A DNA stretch of 64,000 bases from Chondrilla cf. caribensis (GCA_964020155.1 OZ026557.1:2574501-2638500); one strand, 5' to 3'. Positions 1-14,045 are shown, numbered from the stretch's first letter. Program-made: numbers and translations. Notes: a model not told the origin generated them from the sequence alone.

Positions 1-6
1 TGTGTG

Positions 7-38
<32 letters not shown>

Positions 39-80
39 TGTGTGTGTGTGTGTGTGCATGTGTACATGTGTGTGTGTGTT
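1..80. repeat. (TG)n microsatellite
   Basis: Alternating TG with interspersed TGCG steps from the first base to about position 80. It probably lies in the intron upstream of the second exon of the first Frizzled-like gene. Confidence 0.9.
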
Positions 81-339
81 TTATGCAAGACTAAGTATGT
101 GAATGTGTGAATTCATATATACGTACATTTCCAAAATATCAATGAACAAAATATATTTTAATGTTTATCAGTAGTTCTTTTTGTTATCATTTGCTTTGAC
201 TTCAAACATATATATTCACTTTCAGCCCACTCTACAAACGTTGCTAAGCTACTAATGCCCTTACAATATATACATTATCTGTTGAAAGTAATTTTCCATT
301 AAAGCACAAAGTAGCTGATGCAATTCCTATATTTTTAAG

Positions 340-3300
340 GTTGCAACAACACTTATGGACACTGAAACCCAGTTATATCCCAAGTGTGAATTGTATCAAG
401 ACTCAATATGTGCTGATGAAGGTGTCTCCAAGTTTGTCCTACCTAACTATCCTGCTATACAACAAGCACTCAATGCCAGGGAACCAGATGTACTCGTCAA
501 CTGTACTTCAGCCATTCCAAAAATAAGTGAATCAATTGAGTTTCTATCATCACTAGTAGGACAACAGTGTGCAGATGAGGGACTTCCTTTCTTGTGTGAC
601 TATTTCTTACCAACATGTGTGAACAATACAAATGTACGTTACCCAACTGAGCAACAGTGCAATTATGTGAAGAATGGTCCTTGTAAGACAGAGTGGAGCA
701 TTGCATCAAATCTTCCCAATTTAAAGCCTATCCTTCCAGACTGCAGCTTAATACAACATCACTCCCATTCTAAACCAAATAATGCAGCCTCCACAATTGT
801 TCCAACTGATTTAAATAATTCTTCATCATCTAAACAACACATGTTCGAATGCCATCCTTTGTTCATTCTAAAGAATTGCATCTGTCTACCTAGCTGTAGT
901 ACATTTCGGATGAACACTGAAGCAGGACAAGTGATGGAAGACATTGCTATTTCCATTACTCTTATAGTGTACATTTTATCAGGAATAATATACTTCATCT
1001 TCTTCATTGCTAGACTGAAAGTAATGTGAGTTATTAAACAGTCGAACTTGCAATTGCTTAGTACATACGCAATATGTACATACAGTACATACAATTTCAG
1101 TTTCACACACCAAATCTGCAATATAATTCCGAAGTGCTTTTATCAGGTTTAGCTGGTTGACATATAGTGTACACATTAGCCAAGGAATAAGTGACCATGA
1201 GGTGTATGAATTACCCAGGAACCTGTACTAAACTGGGTACCCACTACTTTAGTTACACTATATACATAACCTACATTTTACAAAATAGAGCGCGCAAAAA
1301 CTAAGCATAAAAATTAGTTATTATTATTATTGCATAAACGTCCATTGTATACTTACTTATTTAGGAGTCAATATCCAACAATACTCATCTTTTATGGATC
1401 CCTGGCTTTGTTCACTATAGGTTAGTTATACATTCTAAGTAATAAATTTTGTGGATTTGCTATAAATTTCTTCAGTTAAATAATGTGGTAATATTTGAGT
1501 CATAAACTGCTATTTAGAACTACATGTATTTTCAATTCACAGGTGTGGTTGTTACTATTGCAAGAATTGTTCCAGGGAATGCATTATTCTGCTCACACAC
1601 AGATTTTCTTCAGACAGTTCTTGACTCCCCAACTGCTTATTGTACCATTTCAGGTTAGCAACATTGTATAGCCACATGGTGCATCACACAGTCGACATGC
1701 TCAATGCAAACTTTGTCTGACATTTTAAACTAAAATACTATAATACTAATTGCAACTATTACATTGTTGTATTCAATGCAATAATATTGCTTATTCACAA
1801 ATAGTGTGATAGCAGAAGTTATAGTCTTATCCAATTGATAAGTCCCATATCAAAACTATAAAATGGCACTTTATATATTATTAGCATTTGAACTGCAGAA
1901 ATATTTCTTCATGACCCAATTAGCATCAAACTCATGACCGTGAACTATGGTAAAACTACCTTCTGGAATTAACTCATTTTAGGATGAAATTTGAAATTAA
2001 TCAATCTAATTAGTCTACATAAATGTCAAGGCAAAGGGTACAGTAATTACAAAAGACCATGTCGGCAAATAGGACTAATTACACTGTTGATATTATAGTA
2101 TGACCATCACACCACTTGGTGAACACACCCATAGTTGGAGAATTCAAGTGTGTGACTTTTATTCTATTACTTTATGACATATACATAAAAGGTAATTGCT
2201 GTAATGATTGTGCATAATAAACTTAATAATCTCAAGCAGACTGAATAATACTATTATTCAAGAAAGTTTCTACAGTTGTTCATGCCACTAGTATGGAGAT
2301 ATACTAATAATAAAGTGACCAATACTTTATGGGATGCAATTGTTAACAGTGAACTGTAATTTCCAAATGGCACACATGCATACATAATGATCATGCATAG
2401 AGTTTTATCTTCTGCAATATTATTACATGACATTGTGTGCTACTGTATACCATATCTGCAGGTTTCGTTTTCCAGTTCCTTGTCTTGATGACATTTCTAT
2501 TCTGGCTCCAGCACATTACACACATATGGATAACAATTGTGTTCCCACATGCTGCAAAGAAGTTGAAAAAGCGTGAAAGGGTTATCCACATACTAATGGT
2601 TGTTGTCATGGTAGTAATCAGTCTAATTGGACCAGTTGTTGCTGTTGCCAAATATCCTTACATTGTTCCAAGGTTACCGGCCTTTGTATGTTTCTCAAGC
2701 AACCTCAACTGGACATTCTATTCCCTAATTCTACCTTGCTCCATCATACTTGCTCTAGCAACAACTTTCTTGATACTGCTCTTCGAAAGAACATACAAGG
2801 TGAGTAATAAACATGTTTGGATGATAAATTGCATCAAATTATAATAACATGTTTTGTAGGCGCTTTCTAAGTGTATTCGTTCCAGGCACATATTTTTCCA
2901 TGTTCTTCCCAGTCTCTCCACCACTGTATGTATCACCTTCCAGGTTTTCATTTAACTTATTATAAAATCTTGTAATTTCTTCATACTCTTTTCAGAACCA
3001 AAGCCTGTTCAGAAGAGGACAATGTTTGAATACACCAGAAATTAAGATACTCTTCATTTCAGTTGTGTACATCATGGCTGGAGTGTTTGTACTGGTACAA
3101 TATGGGCAGTCCGTTAGTAAGCATGATGTGTCTATAGACTCACTTTTGGCATTCGGTGTGTGTCAGCTCAATGGAAACGACCCAAGCTGTCCTAAACATG
3201 AGCATATTGTTGGTAAAACTGGTATTGCCCTAAACATTATTAGCTTTTTCATTTTGGGGCTTGCGCCTCTCACAAGTTTGTCATATGCCGTGAAGTCTTC

Positions 3301-3451
3301 AGACATTAAAAAACTACTCAAGTGTCTAAGGTTGTCTAGAAGGAGGGGTCAGACAACAAGATCATATATTTGTAGTGACAGCAGAAGAAATGATTCGTTG
3401 CAGGCAACTTCAACCACTTTTGCTACACAGAATTCCAGGATTCAGGAGTAA
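340..3451 (+). CDS. Frizzled-like seven-pass receptor, copy A (5' exon outside window)
   Basis: Frizzled/Smoothened-class receptor: an extracellular cysteine-rich ligand domain followed by seven membrane helices. Visible exons are 340-1025, 1365-1420, 1543-1653, 2462-2799 and 2996-3451 (stop TAA), giving 548 residues. Exon 340-1025 holds the CRD with the Frizzled-type spacing QQC-x6-FLC-x5-TC, then a glycosylation-rich linker, a membrane-proximal cysteine group (CICLPSC) and the first helix. The 56- and 111-nt exons give helix 2, the 338-nt exon helices 3-5, and the last exon helices 6-7 plus a short basic, Ser-rich tail. The first exon, which in copies B and C encodes an N-terminal hydrophobic segment, must lie left of the window. 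The canonical KTxxxW Dishevelled-binding motif after helix 7 is absent. An AATAAA signal lies at about 3662. Family assignment is firm. Wnt binding is not shown by the sequence. Confidence 0.88.
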
Positions 3452-4827
3452 AAGATACTTAATGTTGCACTCTTTTAGTGGTAGCATAACAAAAGTATTG
3501 AAAATGGAATCCTGCTCTCAGTAACCAATATAAAATCATAAAATGGAGCACTAATTCCATCAACAATTCGCTAATAATAATATTATTGTTCATGGTATTA
3601 TAGTGTCAGTGTGTGACATGATATTTGCAAGAATGTTACCACAAACAGAATATTATCTAATAATAAATTATGTGTTTTGTTTTTGATATACTTACTGTTG
3701 CATTAATGTTGTTGCTGTTGTTTATTACTCTAACTATAATATAATTAATTATTATCATCATATTATAGCATACCGCACTGCTGATTACACAGATATACAT
3801 TGCAATCATAGTCCAAGTCCAAGTCTAGGGTAAAATACTGTAATAATAATAATACCTAATGACGTTTTCTCTTTATGTAGAAATATGGATGATATTAGAC
3901 TTTAAATGCAATCACAATATCAGTGCAGTACAATAGCCTAAGGAGGAACACTGTTAATGTGTGACAAGGTGAAAAATTCAACTGCATAAATTATTTTGAA
4001 TAAATAGAACTTGATGAATGTAGAATCTGATAATAGTTATACTAGTTATAAGCAATTGATAAGATACCATCATTAATGACTATAGGTAAAAGGAATGTCC
4101 AAGCGTCTCACTCTGAATGAAACTGTAATGTACTTCCATTTCTGAATGAAACACCCACCAAAGCAGTGCTGAATGCCCTTGTTTTATTACAAATCTCCTG
4201 AAATAGAACACCATCTTGGTCTCTTATTTCAATGTACACATGCATGATTGTGCATGGTAAGTCTCGGTAGTTACTATCAATAACCACAATTAATACAGAA
4301 TATTTTATTTTTTATCTATTTATAAAATCATTGATAATGTAGAATCAATTCTGTCACATTATAATCTTGTCGGTGAGTTTCATTTCATTTATAAATTAGT
4401 TGATAAGCTGACTTTTGCACTTGTACCGCCGGCCAGCTAGTACGGAAAACAGAAAGGGAGTGAATAAGGCTCCAGTGGCTTCACATATCCCATTCACATG
4501 ATTCTCATACCGGCATACACTACTGACTTCGCAATTGTGTCCTCTTGGCAAAGAAGTCAGTTTGAAGTTAATATTCTAATACACTGTATATGGGTTTGGT
4601 GATTAATATGCACCCTTATTTGGGAATTGATTAACTAGTCATACACCGGTTGTAAAATTACGTCTATTCTATATTTACCCACACAACTTACATGGCTTCT
4701 ATTGTGTCTCCTATAAGTATTCCTTAATGTTATACTAGTACTCATTTTCATTATATTTTGCAGTGTGCTATCCACACTTCTGTGTTGCAGAGTACTCCTG
4801 TAGGGTGGTATGTGTGTACAAGTCCTA
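3452..4827. other. Intergenic AT-rich spacer between receptor copies A and B
   Basis: No convincing coding segment on either strand. It holds the likely poly(A) signal AATAAA of copy A at about 3662-3667 and, just before 4828, the presumed promoter and 5' UTR of copy B. No recognisable TATA box or repeat unit was seen. Confidence 0.5.
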
Positions 4828-7800
4828 ATGAAGTTTTTATCTTGGGCCAAAGTTAAACAGTTATTAACTTTCGAGAACAACTTTCTCTGTGTGGTTATCC
4901 TGGTGATTTGGATTTTGTTCAGTCTACCTGCATTCTTCTTTTATATCTCTAATGAAGAGAACGTGTCAGGCTGGATTGGGAACATCAATAACTTTGTTGA
5001 GTTCCTCGAGGAAACTTGCATTCCTAACATCACAAGAAATTATTCCTCACCAGGATTTGAAGGATGTAACAATCAATCAGGAAATAAGGTATCTGGATTA
5101 TTTCCCTTTCATATTATGTTAGTCCATCACTTCACTAAATCATAGTGAGGTGTATATCAATTCTATAACATTTGACATTTTGTCCTCAAACTTAGAGGTA
5201 ACTTGTACTATTCATAGTAATGTTACTAAGTCCAGTTTTGCCTGTATTTATATGTATTTCCAAAGTATGAATAGATGATCTGTTGTTTAGTGAGCTACGG
5301 TAACAGTATTCATCTCCGAAAATAGTACACCTGCACCTTTCCCAAAACACTGGTTAGTTTGTTATGTGTGTATGTGTGTAGACTTCACACACATGCTTTC
5401 ACTTTCAATGACCTAGCAATAACACACAATAGCCTGAATCTACACATAAACTAATTTCTGTAGTCAAATTTCCAAAAGGCTCAAGGAAACTTTAGGAAGT
5501 TGTTCATGCAGTTATCATGTATGTATGTACATGGTGTACGGCAACTGTCACAACTAAACTGTCAGTCTGACCAAATGATGTACACATTGTAATGTTATGT
5601 GCAACAAAACTTGCAACTACAACTACATAGGGTAGTATTATAGTCATTAGTATGCAAATAATCATGTACATATGATGCCAGTCATAGCAAATCTATCTGG
5701 CCTAGTATCAACTTGTCAGTTTGTTATGATCAATAATAATAATTTTTTCGTTAATAAGCATGTGACGTCCGCATTATTATTTATTCTTTTGCATAAAAGT
5801 ACTCAAACGGTAACCACTGAACACACCAACTACTTCTCTTCATTCTCAAGGTAGAACATGGTGCATTGACGAATCCACGTTGTCAATTATATCAAGAAGG
5901 AATGTGCACTGATGAAGGTGTCACCAAGTTTGTCCTACCTAACTATCCTGCAATACAAAGAGTAATTGATGTTAGGGAACCAGATGTACTCGTCAACTGC
6001 ACTTCAGCCATTCCAAAAATAAGTGAATCAATTGAGTTTCTATCAACACTAGTAAGACCACAATGTGCAAACAAAGGGCTTCCTTTCTTGTGTGACTATT
6101 TCTTACCAACATGTGAGAACAATAGAGATGTACACTATCCGACTGAGCAAAAGTGTAATGAGGTAAAGAATGGTCCTTGCAAGTGGGAGTGGAGCATTGC
6201 ATCAAACCTGCCCAATTTAAAGCATATCCTTCCAGACTGCAGCCTAATGCAACATCACTCCCATTCCGAACCAAATAATGCATCCTCTGCAATTGTACCA
6301 ACTGATTTAAATACTTCTTCATCATCTAACCAAGACATGTTGGACTGCCATCCTCTGTTTATTCAAAAAAAATGCATTTGTCTACCTAGCTGTAGTACAT
6401 TTCGGCTGAACACAGAGGCAGGACAAGTGATAGAGGATATGTCTATTTCCATTACTCTCATAGTGGCTATAATTTCAGCCATAACATACTTCATTTTCTT
6501 TGCCAAAAGACGAACAATATTGTGAGTGTCGTTTGATAATTATGCATTGCAACATATTACAAATTCCAGATCAACATTATTATAGGCGGGGTAGTTCATT
6601 GGGTTTACACACACGTCCAGACATATATTAGTGGAATATACAGAATATCAAGCCCATGGCCTAATTAAGGGCCAAAGGTACCCCATATTAGATTTACCAC
6701 CTTATCACGGCATTGTACAAACATCTAAGTAATAATATTAGAAACTTGGAGAACATAGTATCCACTAGCTTCCTACTAACTCATACAAGCTTGTACAAAC
6801 TTGTGACAGACCAAAAAAGTTGTGCCAAGGTGTAGCATAATATAATTAGAACATTAATTACATTTAATTGAATCATTCATAAAATTCTGCAATGGGCCTG
6901 TATTCATGGATGTAGAAATGGACAATTATTACAAACAAACATAAAAGCTGATGATATTAAATTGTTCTTTTTGTCTTTTTTGTCATCATTTAGGAGTCAA
7001 TATCCAACAATATTTGTTCTTTATGGATCACTGGCTGTGTTTATAGTCGGTAAGTTATTAGCTATAGCATCTCTGCATTTTTGACTAAAATACTTAATAA
7101 CACTATACATCTTTGATTCTGATGTATATGCATTAACAAGATCTTTTCATTCTACTCTGATTCTTTTTTATTAAATAATATTTATATTCTCTATAACTGC
7201 CAGCTGTAACTATTACTATTGCAAGGATTGTTCCAGGGAATGCTTTATTCTGCTCTCACAGCGATTTTCTTCTGACAGTTCTTGACCCACCAACTGCTTA
7301 CTGTACCATATCAGGTTAGTAACAGTACACCAGTAGGGCAGAAACCCCACACTCTACTATGCCATAATATGCCCATGCAACTGCATAAAAATTTAAACTC
7401 CGCCAAGTGAATTAAAAATATTGTGTTATTCAGTTGCATTACATCTAGTACGGTATGTTGTATGCATACATATTAGGGACAATTGTCCTAGTTTACGTAT
7501 GCATAATATTATTAATTGGGAGCTACATCCCTCAATTTGTTGTCAACCAATTATTCAATAATAATTATACTGTAACTTTCAATAGTTAATAATTTGCTTG
7601 TGACATTATTTGTATTATGTCAAGTTACTGTTTATATAACAATTTATCCTTTACTATCTAGGTTTTATCTTTCACTTTCTTGTTTTGATGACATTTCTAT
7701 TCTGGCTTCTGCACATTTTACATATATGGATAACAGTTGTGTTCCCACATATTGCAAAGAAGTTGAAGAAGCGTGAAAAAGTCATCCATATCACAATCGT

Positions 7801-8722
7801 TCTAGTAGTACTGGCAATTAGTCTAATTGGACCAATTGTTTCCATTGCTAAATACCCTTACATTGTTCCAAGCATACCCACTTTAGCATGCTTCTCAAGG
7901 GACCTCAACTGGACATTCTATTCTCTAGTCCTTCCTTGCTCCATCATTCTTGCTCTAGCATCAACATTCTTGACACTGCTCTTCAACATTACATATCAGG
8001 TGGGTAACAAAGATTAGAATGAATATAATGTATTTTCAATCTGTGGTTCACCATCTCTTATTCGACATAACGTACAATGACAGTTAGATATATTTCAATG
8101 TCATTACCACTACACTTGCCTAGTATTATTATGACCTATCTCCTTACTACTAAATAGACCTTTATAAAGTTTTTCAACCACTTCTCAGACCCTCTCACAA
8201 CCAGAAATGATCACTCTAACAAAACGTAACTTCAACCTTTTGTATTAGTTCCTTCCTATATACCCACAGAACCAAAGCCTTTTCAGGAGAGGACAATGTT
8301 TGAATACACCAGAGATCAAGATACTCTTCATCTCAGTTGTGTACATCATGAGTGGAGTATTTGTACTGGTGCGGTACGGACAATCTCTAAATAATCAAAA
8401 TGAGCAGATAGACTTACTTTTATCATTTGGATTGTGTCAACTTGGTGGAAATGACCCCAGCTGTCCTAATCACGATGATATTGTGGACAAAGTGAATGTG
8501 GTCTTAAACTGCATTACATACTTTATTTTGGGTCTCATCCCTCTCACAAGTATGCCCTATGCAATAACGTCTTCTGACATAGAGAAACTACGACAACATC
8601 TGAGGTTGACTAGTGCAAGGCTCTGGACGGCAAGATCTACTTCCAGTGATAGCAGAAAGAAAGAGTCTGTGCAGCCAAACCCTGCTACTCCTGCTATGCA
8701 GGGACCTGGAATCCAGGATTGA
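4828..8722 (+). CDS. Frizzled-like seven-pass receptor, copy B (complete)
   Basis: Complete 629-residue model: exons 4828-5088, 5851-6521, 6994-7049, 7204-7314, 7662-7999 and 8270-8722 (stop TGA), all phases consistent. The start at 4828 is preferred over the ATG at 4810 because it aligns with copy C. Exon 1 encodes about 17 polar residues, one strong hydrophobic segment (signal peptide or signal anchor) and an ectodomain stalk with N-glycosylation sites. Exon 2 carries the CRD (nine cysteines, with RPQC and LPFLCDYFLPTC resembling the Frizzled core), the linker, the CxCLPSC juxtamembrane group and helix 1. Helices 2-7 follow in exons 3-6. The tail after helix 7 is about 45 residues, Ser/Thr/Lys-rich, and lacks KTxxxW. 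Second gene of a head-to-tail array of three. Ligand unknown. Confidence 0.9.
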
Positions 8723-9568
8723 CAGTGATTTACATTTCTCTACTCTGATTCTGTAATTGCATTACATTACTTAAAGTACACATGTACACATAATATCAGG
8801 TCATTACAAAATCAATAGTATGTAGGAGTGTGAACGTATCCACAGCTGACACAGCTAACAATCAACTAAAATTATGTATATACATATATACTTATTCAAC
8901 CTAAGCTTTTGTATTCACAATGATTACTTTCTTTGAAATGTACGTATATACAAATTCTGCTTTTCAAAATTCAAACATGTACATTACACATACTGGAGTA
9001 AGTTTGTACACAATATGCATGCATATACTGGGTCAGAAATCACTTTTATTACCGATTCAATTCTATATCTGAATGCTTCAAAGCAAATGTGAATCTAGAT
9101 TCTTAAAATTACATGGAAACAACAGTAACTTCAATTCCAAGTCTCCCTGTTGTATACATTGATATATGACCCGGGAACCAATGCAGACAATGTCACTTAC
9201 TCATTTGCAATCGGCCGTGGAAATTGATTTCAATTAATTTAAGGCAATTCATAACCCCATGCAACTCTAGGCTTTCTTCTACTGGTCATACATAAGCATG
9301 ACCTAATATGAGAAAGTCCATCAGATCTAAAAATTGGTCACACAGTAACTAGTGCAAAATGGTATGAAGATTTTACAAGGCTTCTATTGTGTCTGTATCA
9401 TAGCTATTGTATATATTACGGTTGTACTGTTACAATACAACTCCACTGTGGCATTCATCTTACTGAATAACACTTTTGTGACTTCCCTTGGTGAATATTA
9501 GTGTTCAGGTATCACAGTTCTCATTGTACTGTTGCTGGATTGTGTTAGAGTGAGTCTATATACAAATC
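8723..9568. other. Intergenic spacer between receptor copies B and C
   Basis: AT-rich, with no supported exon on either strand. It must contain the 3' UTR of copy B and the promoter of copy C. No clear AATAAA was found close to the copy B stop codon. Confidence 0.45.
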
Positions 9569-12500
9569 ATGAAGCTATCTTTGGCCAAAGTCAAAAAGTC
9601 CATAACTTTCGAGAACAACTTTCTCCTTGTGGTTATCCTGGTGATCTGGATCCTGTTCTGTCTACCAGCATTCTTCTTCTACATCTCTAATGAAGAGAGT
9701 GGAACAGGGTGGATTATCAACATAAATGAATTTGTCAAGCTCTTTGACTATACTCCTACCACAAATACGTCAAGAAATTATTCTTCACCAGAACTTGAAG
9801 GCTGTAGTAAGCCATCAGGAAATAAGGTACAGACTGGTATAATATGAGAATGCATATAATATCATATCATATCTGTGTGGGCTAAAAATCCTAATCAATA
9901 AGATTACTATTATTGTTTGAATACACTGAAGCTGGCTATTATCATTATCTAAATATATTACTATGATGGCAGGTACAATTATTACACTTTATTTGACGTC
10001 ATGATCTTGAGGTTCAAATATTACAGTGCAACTTACTTAGTAAGTACCTAGGTTAGTACATACTTCTGGTTAGGGAGTACACTTTACTCAGTCCCCATTT
10101 CATGCATACTATGTCAAGTAAGTACATTCAAAAAGAATACAGATTAATGCACCCTTCAAGATACTAGGGTTGGACTGTACCATAACCTGAAAACATGCAT
10201 ATTAAACCAGTCTGTATTTAGAATGCAACAATGTACAAGAGGTATACGTACATCATTTGGCTCAGAATCTGTAGGGAGGTGGCACTGTCATGTTATTGAG
10301 GGAACAATAATACCACTAACCCAATTCTGCCGAACAGGAACATAGCGTATGGTTCACGTTTTAGACGGTTACACATTGAATTTCATTACACTGTATAGTG
10401 TACCCTACCCAAACACTCATTTACCTAATTGATTTAGACCTTTGTAGTAAACTGTGTTTAGTCTTTAGAACAATTACATTCATTTTCAGTCATTAAAAGC
10501 CTTTGAACTTCCTACAGCCAAATCCTTCTTGGAATACCTTCAAACCTAAGAAATCAGAATTTTCACAATACACCAATACGCATATAACAATCAGTATAAG
10601 TATTATACTGACTATTATTTTGATTTACAAGTTGACATATCATCTTCAATACTATTTTCAAATTGTTCCCTATAATTACGTGCATCAACATTTGTTCACA
10701 TTAAATCAGTACAAACTTATCATTTTCAAGGTTTCCAATGCAAATATGGATACTGAACCCCTGTTACCTCAGTGTCAATTATATCAAGAAGGAAGGTGTA
10801 CTGATGAAGGTGTCTCCAAATTTGTCCTACCTAACTATCCTGCAATACAACAAGCACTCAATGCCAGGGAACCAGATGTACTCGTCAACTGCACTTCAGC
10901 CATTCCAAAAATAAGTGAATCGATTGAGTTTCTGCGATCACTAGTAGGACAACAATGTGCAAAGGAGGGACTTCCTTTCTTGTGTGACTATTTCTTACCA
11001 ACATGTGTGAACAATACAAATGTACTCTACCCAACTGAACAAAAGTGCAATGAGGTGAAGAATGGTCCTTGTGAGTTGGAGTGGAGCATTGCATCCAAAT
11101 TGCCTGCTTTGAAGCCTATCCTCCCAGACTGCAACCTCATACAACATCAATTCAATCCTAAACCTAGGAATGAATTAAATACATCTAATGTAACTGAACT
11201 GACATCATCTACCCCTGATGTGCTGGACTGTCATCCTCTGTTCATACAAAAGAATGGCATCTGTCTGCCTAGCTGTAGTACATTTCGGATGAACACTGAA
11301 GTAGGACAAGTAATAGAAGACATTGCCATTTCTGTTACTCTCATTTTGGCCATTCTATCAGCCATAATATACTTCATCTTCTTCATTGCTAGACTCAAAA
11401 TTATGTGAGTTGTTAACACTCATGATCAGTTTGTATGTCCATAAGTACTTTAAACAATCACAAATTCTGTTTCTTGTGTGCTTCACATATTTAGGAGTCG
11501 ATATCCAACTATATTAGTTTTCTATGGATCCCTGGCTGTGTTCATTGTTGGTTAGTTACACGTATAATACGTTTATGAGCTTTCTGTACATACACAAGTA
11601 TACAACATGATACAAATATTCTACTACAGTACACATGTAATTACAGATCTATTCAGTTTAAAATATATAAAGGCATATGATTTTAGTTTACAAACTTTAA
11701 GCATTGCTAGCTGTTTTCAATTAGGAAACGCACATTTTCACGTCATACAAAATTGTACACTCCCTACAATTAACAATCTAAACTTATCCAAGCACAAGGA
11801 CATTCATAAGGTTTAGAACAGGCAGTGTTATACAGAAGCACTGCATATTTTTTGTATACATTTCTTCCACTTGTAGCTGTTGTCGTAGCCCTTGCAAGAA
11901 TTGTTCCAGGGAATGCATTATTCTGTTCACACACAGATTTTCTCCGGACAGTTCTCGACTCCCCAACTGCTTACTGTACCATTTCAGGTTAGCAGCAACA
12001 TACTGTACACTTAGATTTTTGTATGTAATATGCATTTTATTACTATCTAAAAATTATAAATCCAAAATAATTAGTATGAAAGTGATGCAATACTTTCAAA
12101 TTTCCTGTGAAACACAATTGCAAATTGGGTATGGCAACAATAATAAATGCTACATACAACATAATGTACCGTTTTATATACTTTTTAAACAACATATAAC
12201 TGCAATTCATAGATTATCTTAATTTCTCTGGTCCATACAGGAATTTCCTTCCACTCACTTATCTTGCTGATATTTCTATTCTGGCTCGTGCATATTATAC
12301 ACATATGGATATCAATTGCATTCCCATATTTTGCAAAGAAGTTGAAGAAGCGCGAGAAAGTCACTCATATCACAGTAGTGCTGCTAGTAGTGGTTATCAG
12401 TCTAGTTGGACCGGTTGTTTCCATTGCTAAATACCCTTACATTGTTCCGCGATTACCCACCTTGGTATGTTTTTCCAGTGACCTCAACTGGACGTTCTAT

Positions 12501-13313
12501 TCTCTAATTCTACCTTGCTCAATCATATTTGCACTGGCGTCAACTTTTTTGATATTGCTCTTCAATGCAACATATAAGGTGAGTACATATATAAAGATAC
12601 ATTCATTTCATGTGAATCACAATTCTGGATTCGCCACATTTTTGAAACAACTCATTAGTACCAATTGAATGCACGTCATCCACTGCCACATTTCATATCA
12701 CGTTCTTCGTTCCTGTAATCTATAAGCTTCACATATAATAACCCCAATTTTAATATTAAGCGATTTCAACCTCCTTATACTCCTTTGAATGTCTCTTTTC
12801 TCAATACAAATTTTCTCAGTGCTAAATGTATAATTTGTATGGCTATTTATATTCATTTATCTCTTTCAGAACCAAAGCCTGTTCAGAAGAGGACAATGTT
12901 TGAATGCACCAGAAATTAAGATACTCTTCAGCTCAGTGGTGTACATTACAGCTGGAGTGTTTGTGCTGGGGCGTTATGGACAGTCAGTTAGTACGCATGA
13001 TACGCTCATAAACTCACTTTTGTCATTTGGTGTGTGTCAGCTCAACGGAAATGATCCCAGCTGTCCTGATCATGAAGATATCGTTAATAAAACAAATATT
13101 TCACTGAATTGCATCACATTCTTCATTTTGGGGCTCATTCCTCTCACAAGTTTGTCGTACGCAGTGAAGACTTCGGACGTTAAAAGACTTCTTCAGCGTC
13201 TAAGGTTGTCCAGTAAGAAATCCGGGGCGTTTAGATCCACATCGACTGACAGCAGAAAAAAAGATTCAGTGCTGACAAATGCTACCATGCAGAGTTCCAG
13301 GACCCAGGAGTGA
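9569..13313 (+). CDS. Frizzled-like seven-pass receptor, copy C (complete)
   Basis: Complete 626-residue model: exons 9569-9826, 10731-11404, 11495-11550, 11877-11987, 12241-12578 and 12870-13313 (stop TGA). The architecture matches copy B: N-terminal hydrophobic segment, Frizzled-type CRD (QQC then LPFLCDYFLPTC), linker, GICLPSC cysteine group, seven helices, and a short tail with basic and Ser residues but no KTxxxW. An open frame continues upstream of exon 2 to 10503, but that stretch is intron: the acceptor TTTTCAAG before 10731 aligns with copies A and B. The CRD is closer to copy A than to copy B over the shared block around ALNAREPDVLVNCTSAIPK. An AATAAA at 13521 is a plausible poly(A) signal. 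Function beyond the Frizzled class is not deducible. Confidence 0.9.
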
Positions 13314-13520
13314 TAAAATTTAATAATGACAATCACTTCTGTTACACTATATGCATATGGTATGTTATATAGAGTGCATACTCATCACAAACATGTCCTA
13401 GCTCAATTATGATTGGAACAATAATTATACTATATTATTCTAACTTGATTATTTCAATGAATGATATTAAATTATAATTTTATAATAGGGCATGAAACAT
13501 TACCTCTTAAAGGTCTGCCA

Positions 13521-13526
13521 AATAAA
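13521..13526 (+). terminator. Putative poly(A) signal AATAAA of receptor copy C
   Basis: AATAAA about 210 bp after the copy C stop codon, on its strand. Position is plausible; unproven. Confidence 0.4.
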
Positions 13527-13545
13527 TTATAGCTATGTTCATTCA

Positions 13546-13950
13546 TCAGGTGATAGGAGACTGCTCTGAATGTGCGTCTGCGCTGCCGCTGACGTTCCGC
13601 GTAAGGCAAGGAGAAAGGTCTCTGAGGCGCTCCCACTCACCGTTCTCGGGCGAAAACTGAACGAAATCAGGCAGATTTCTCTGAAACTGCCAGGCAACGC
13701 TATAATCATAGTGTTTTTCGAGCGTTGCGGCAGTAATCAGGCTGCGAAAGTGGAGAGGCTGGAGACAGAGATGGCTGCAACGAGAAGCAAAATTGTACAG
13801 CTCGTTAATCAGCACGTTCAGCGCTGGCAGCGTAGGAAGCGGATACTGTCGCCCACTTTCAGAGGTGCTGGGATCTCTCCAGCCAGCAAGAAGGTAACTC
13901 CGAGGCCAGACGTCGTCTACGCACCCTTCCACACGCATATTACTATTTAA
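13546..13950. other. Unassigned CpG-richer segment, open on both strands
   Basis: About 400 bp of noticeably higher GC and CpG content than its surroundings. It is open for 130 codons on the minus strand (13938 down to 13546) and 126 codons on the plus strand (13570-13950). Neither translation was recognised. The plus frame contains a basic stretch (QRWQRRKR) followed by a GT donor-like site near 13894. The minus frame is Leu/Pro/Ser-rich. It could be a first exon, a mobile-element fragment, or an unmethylated CpG promoter island for the P450 gene starting at 14375. The strand is undecided. Confidence 0.25.
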
Positions 13951-14045
13951 ACGCCAGCGGAGTGGCTAGTGCCAATTACTGGCGGTGTCATTTCAGTTGC
14001 CGGCGATTTCATCGGTCGAGCCGAGGCGTGAAATTGACAATTGTT

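Noticed and set aside
4810..4827. Upstream ATG for receptor copy B
   Set aside because: Copy C starts at the position equivalent to 4828, so the six extra residues have no counterpart.
10503..10730. N-terminal extension of the copy C receptor exon
   Set aside because: The acceptor before 10731 aligns with copies A and B, and the extra 76 codons have no counterpart, so this is intron.
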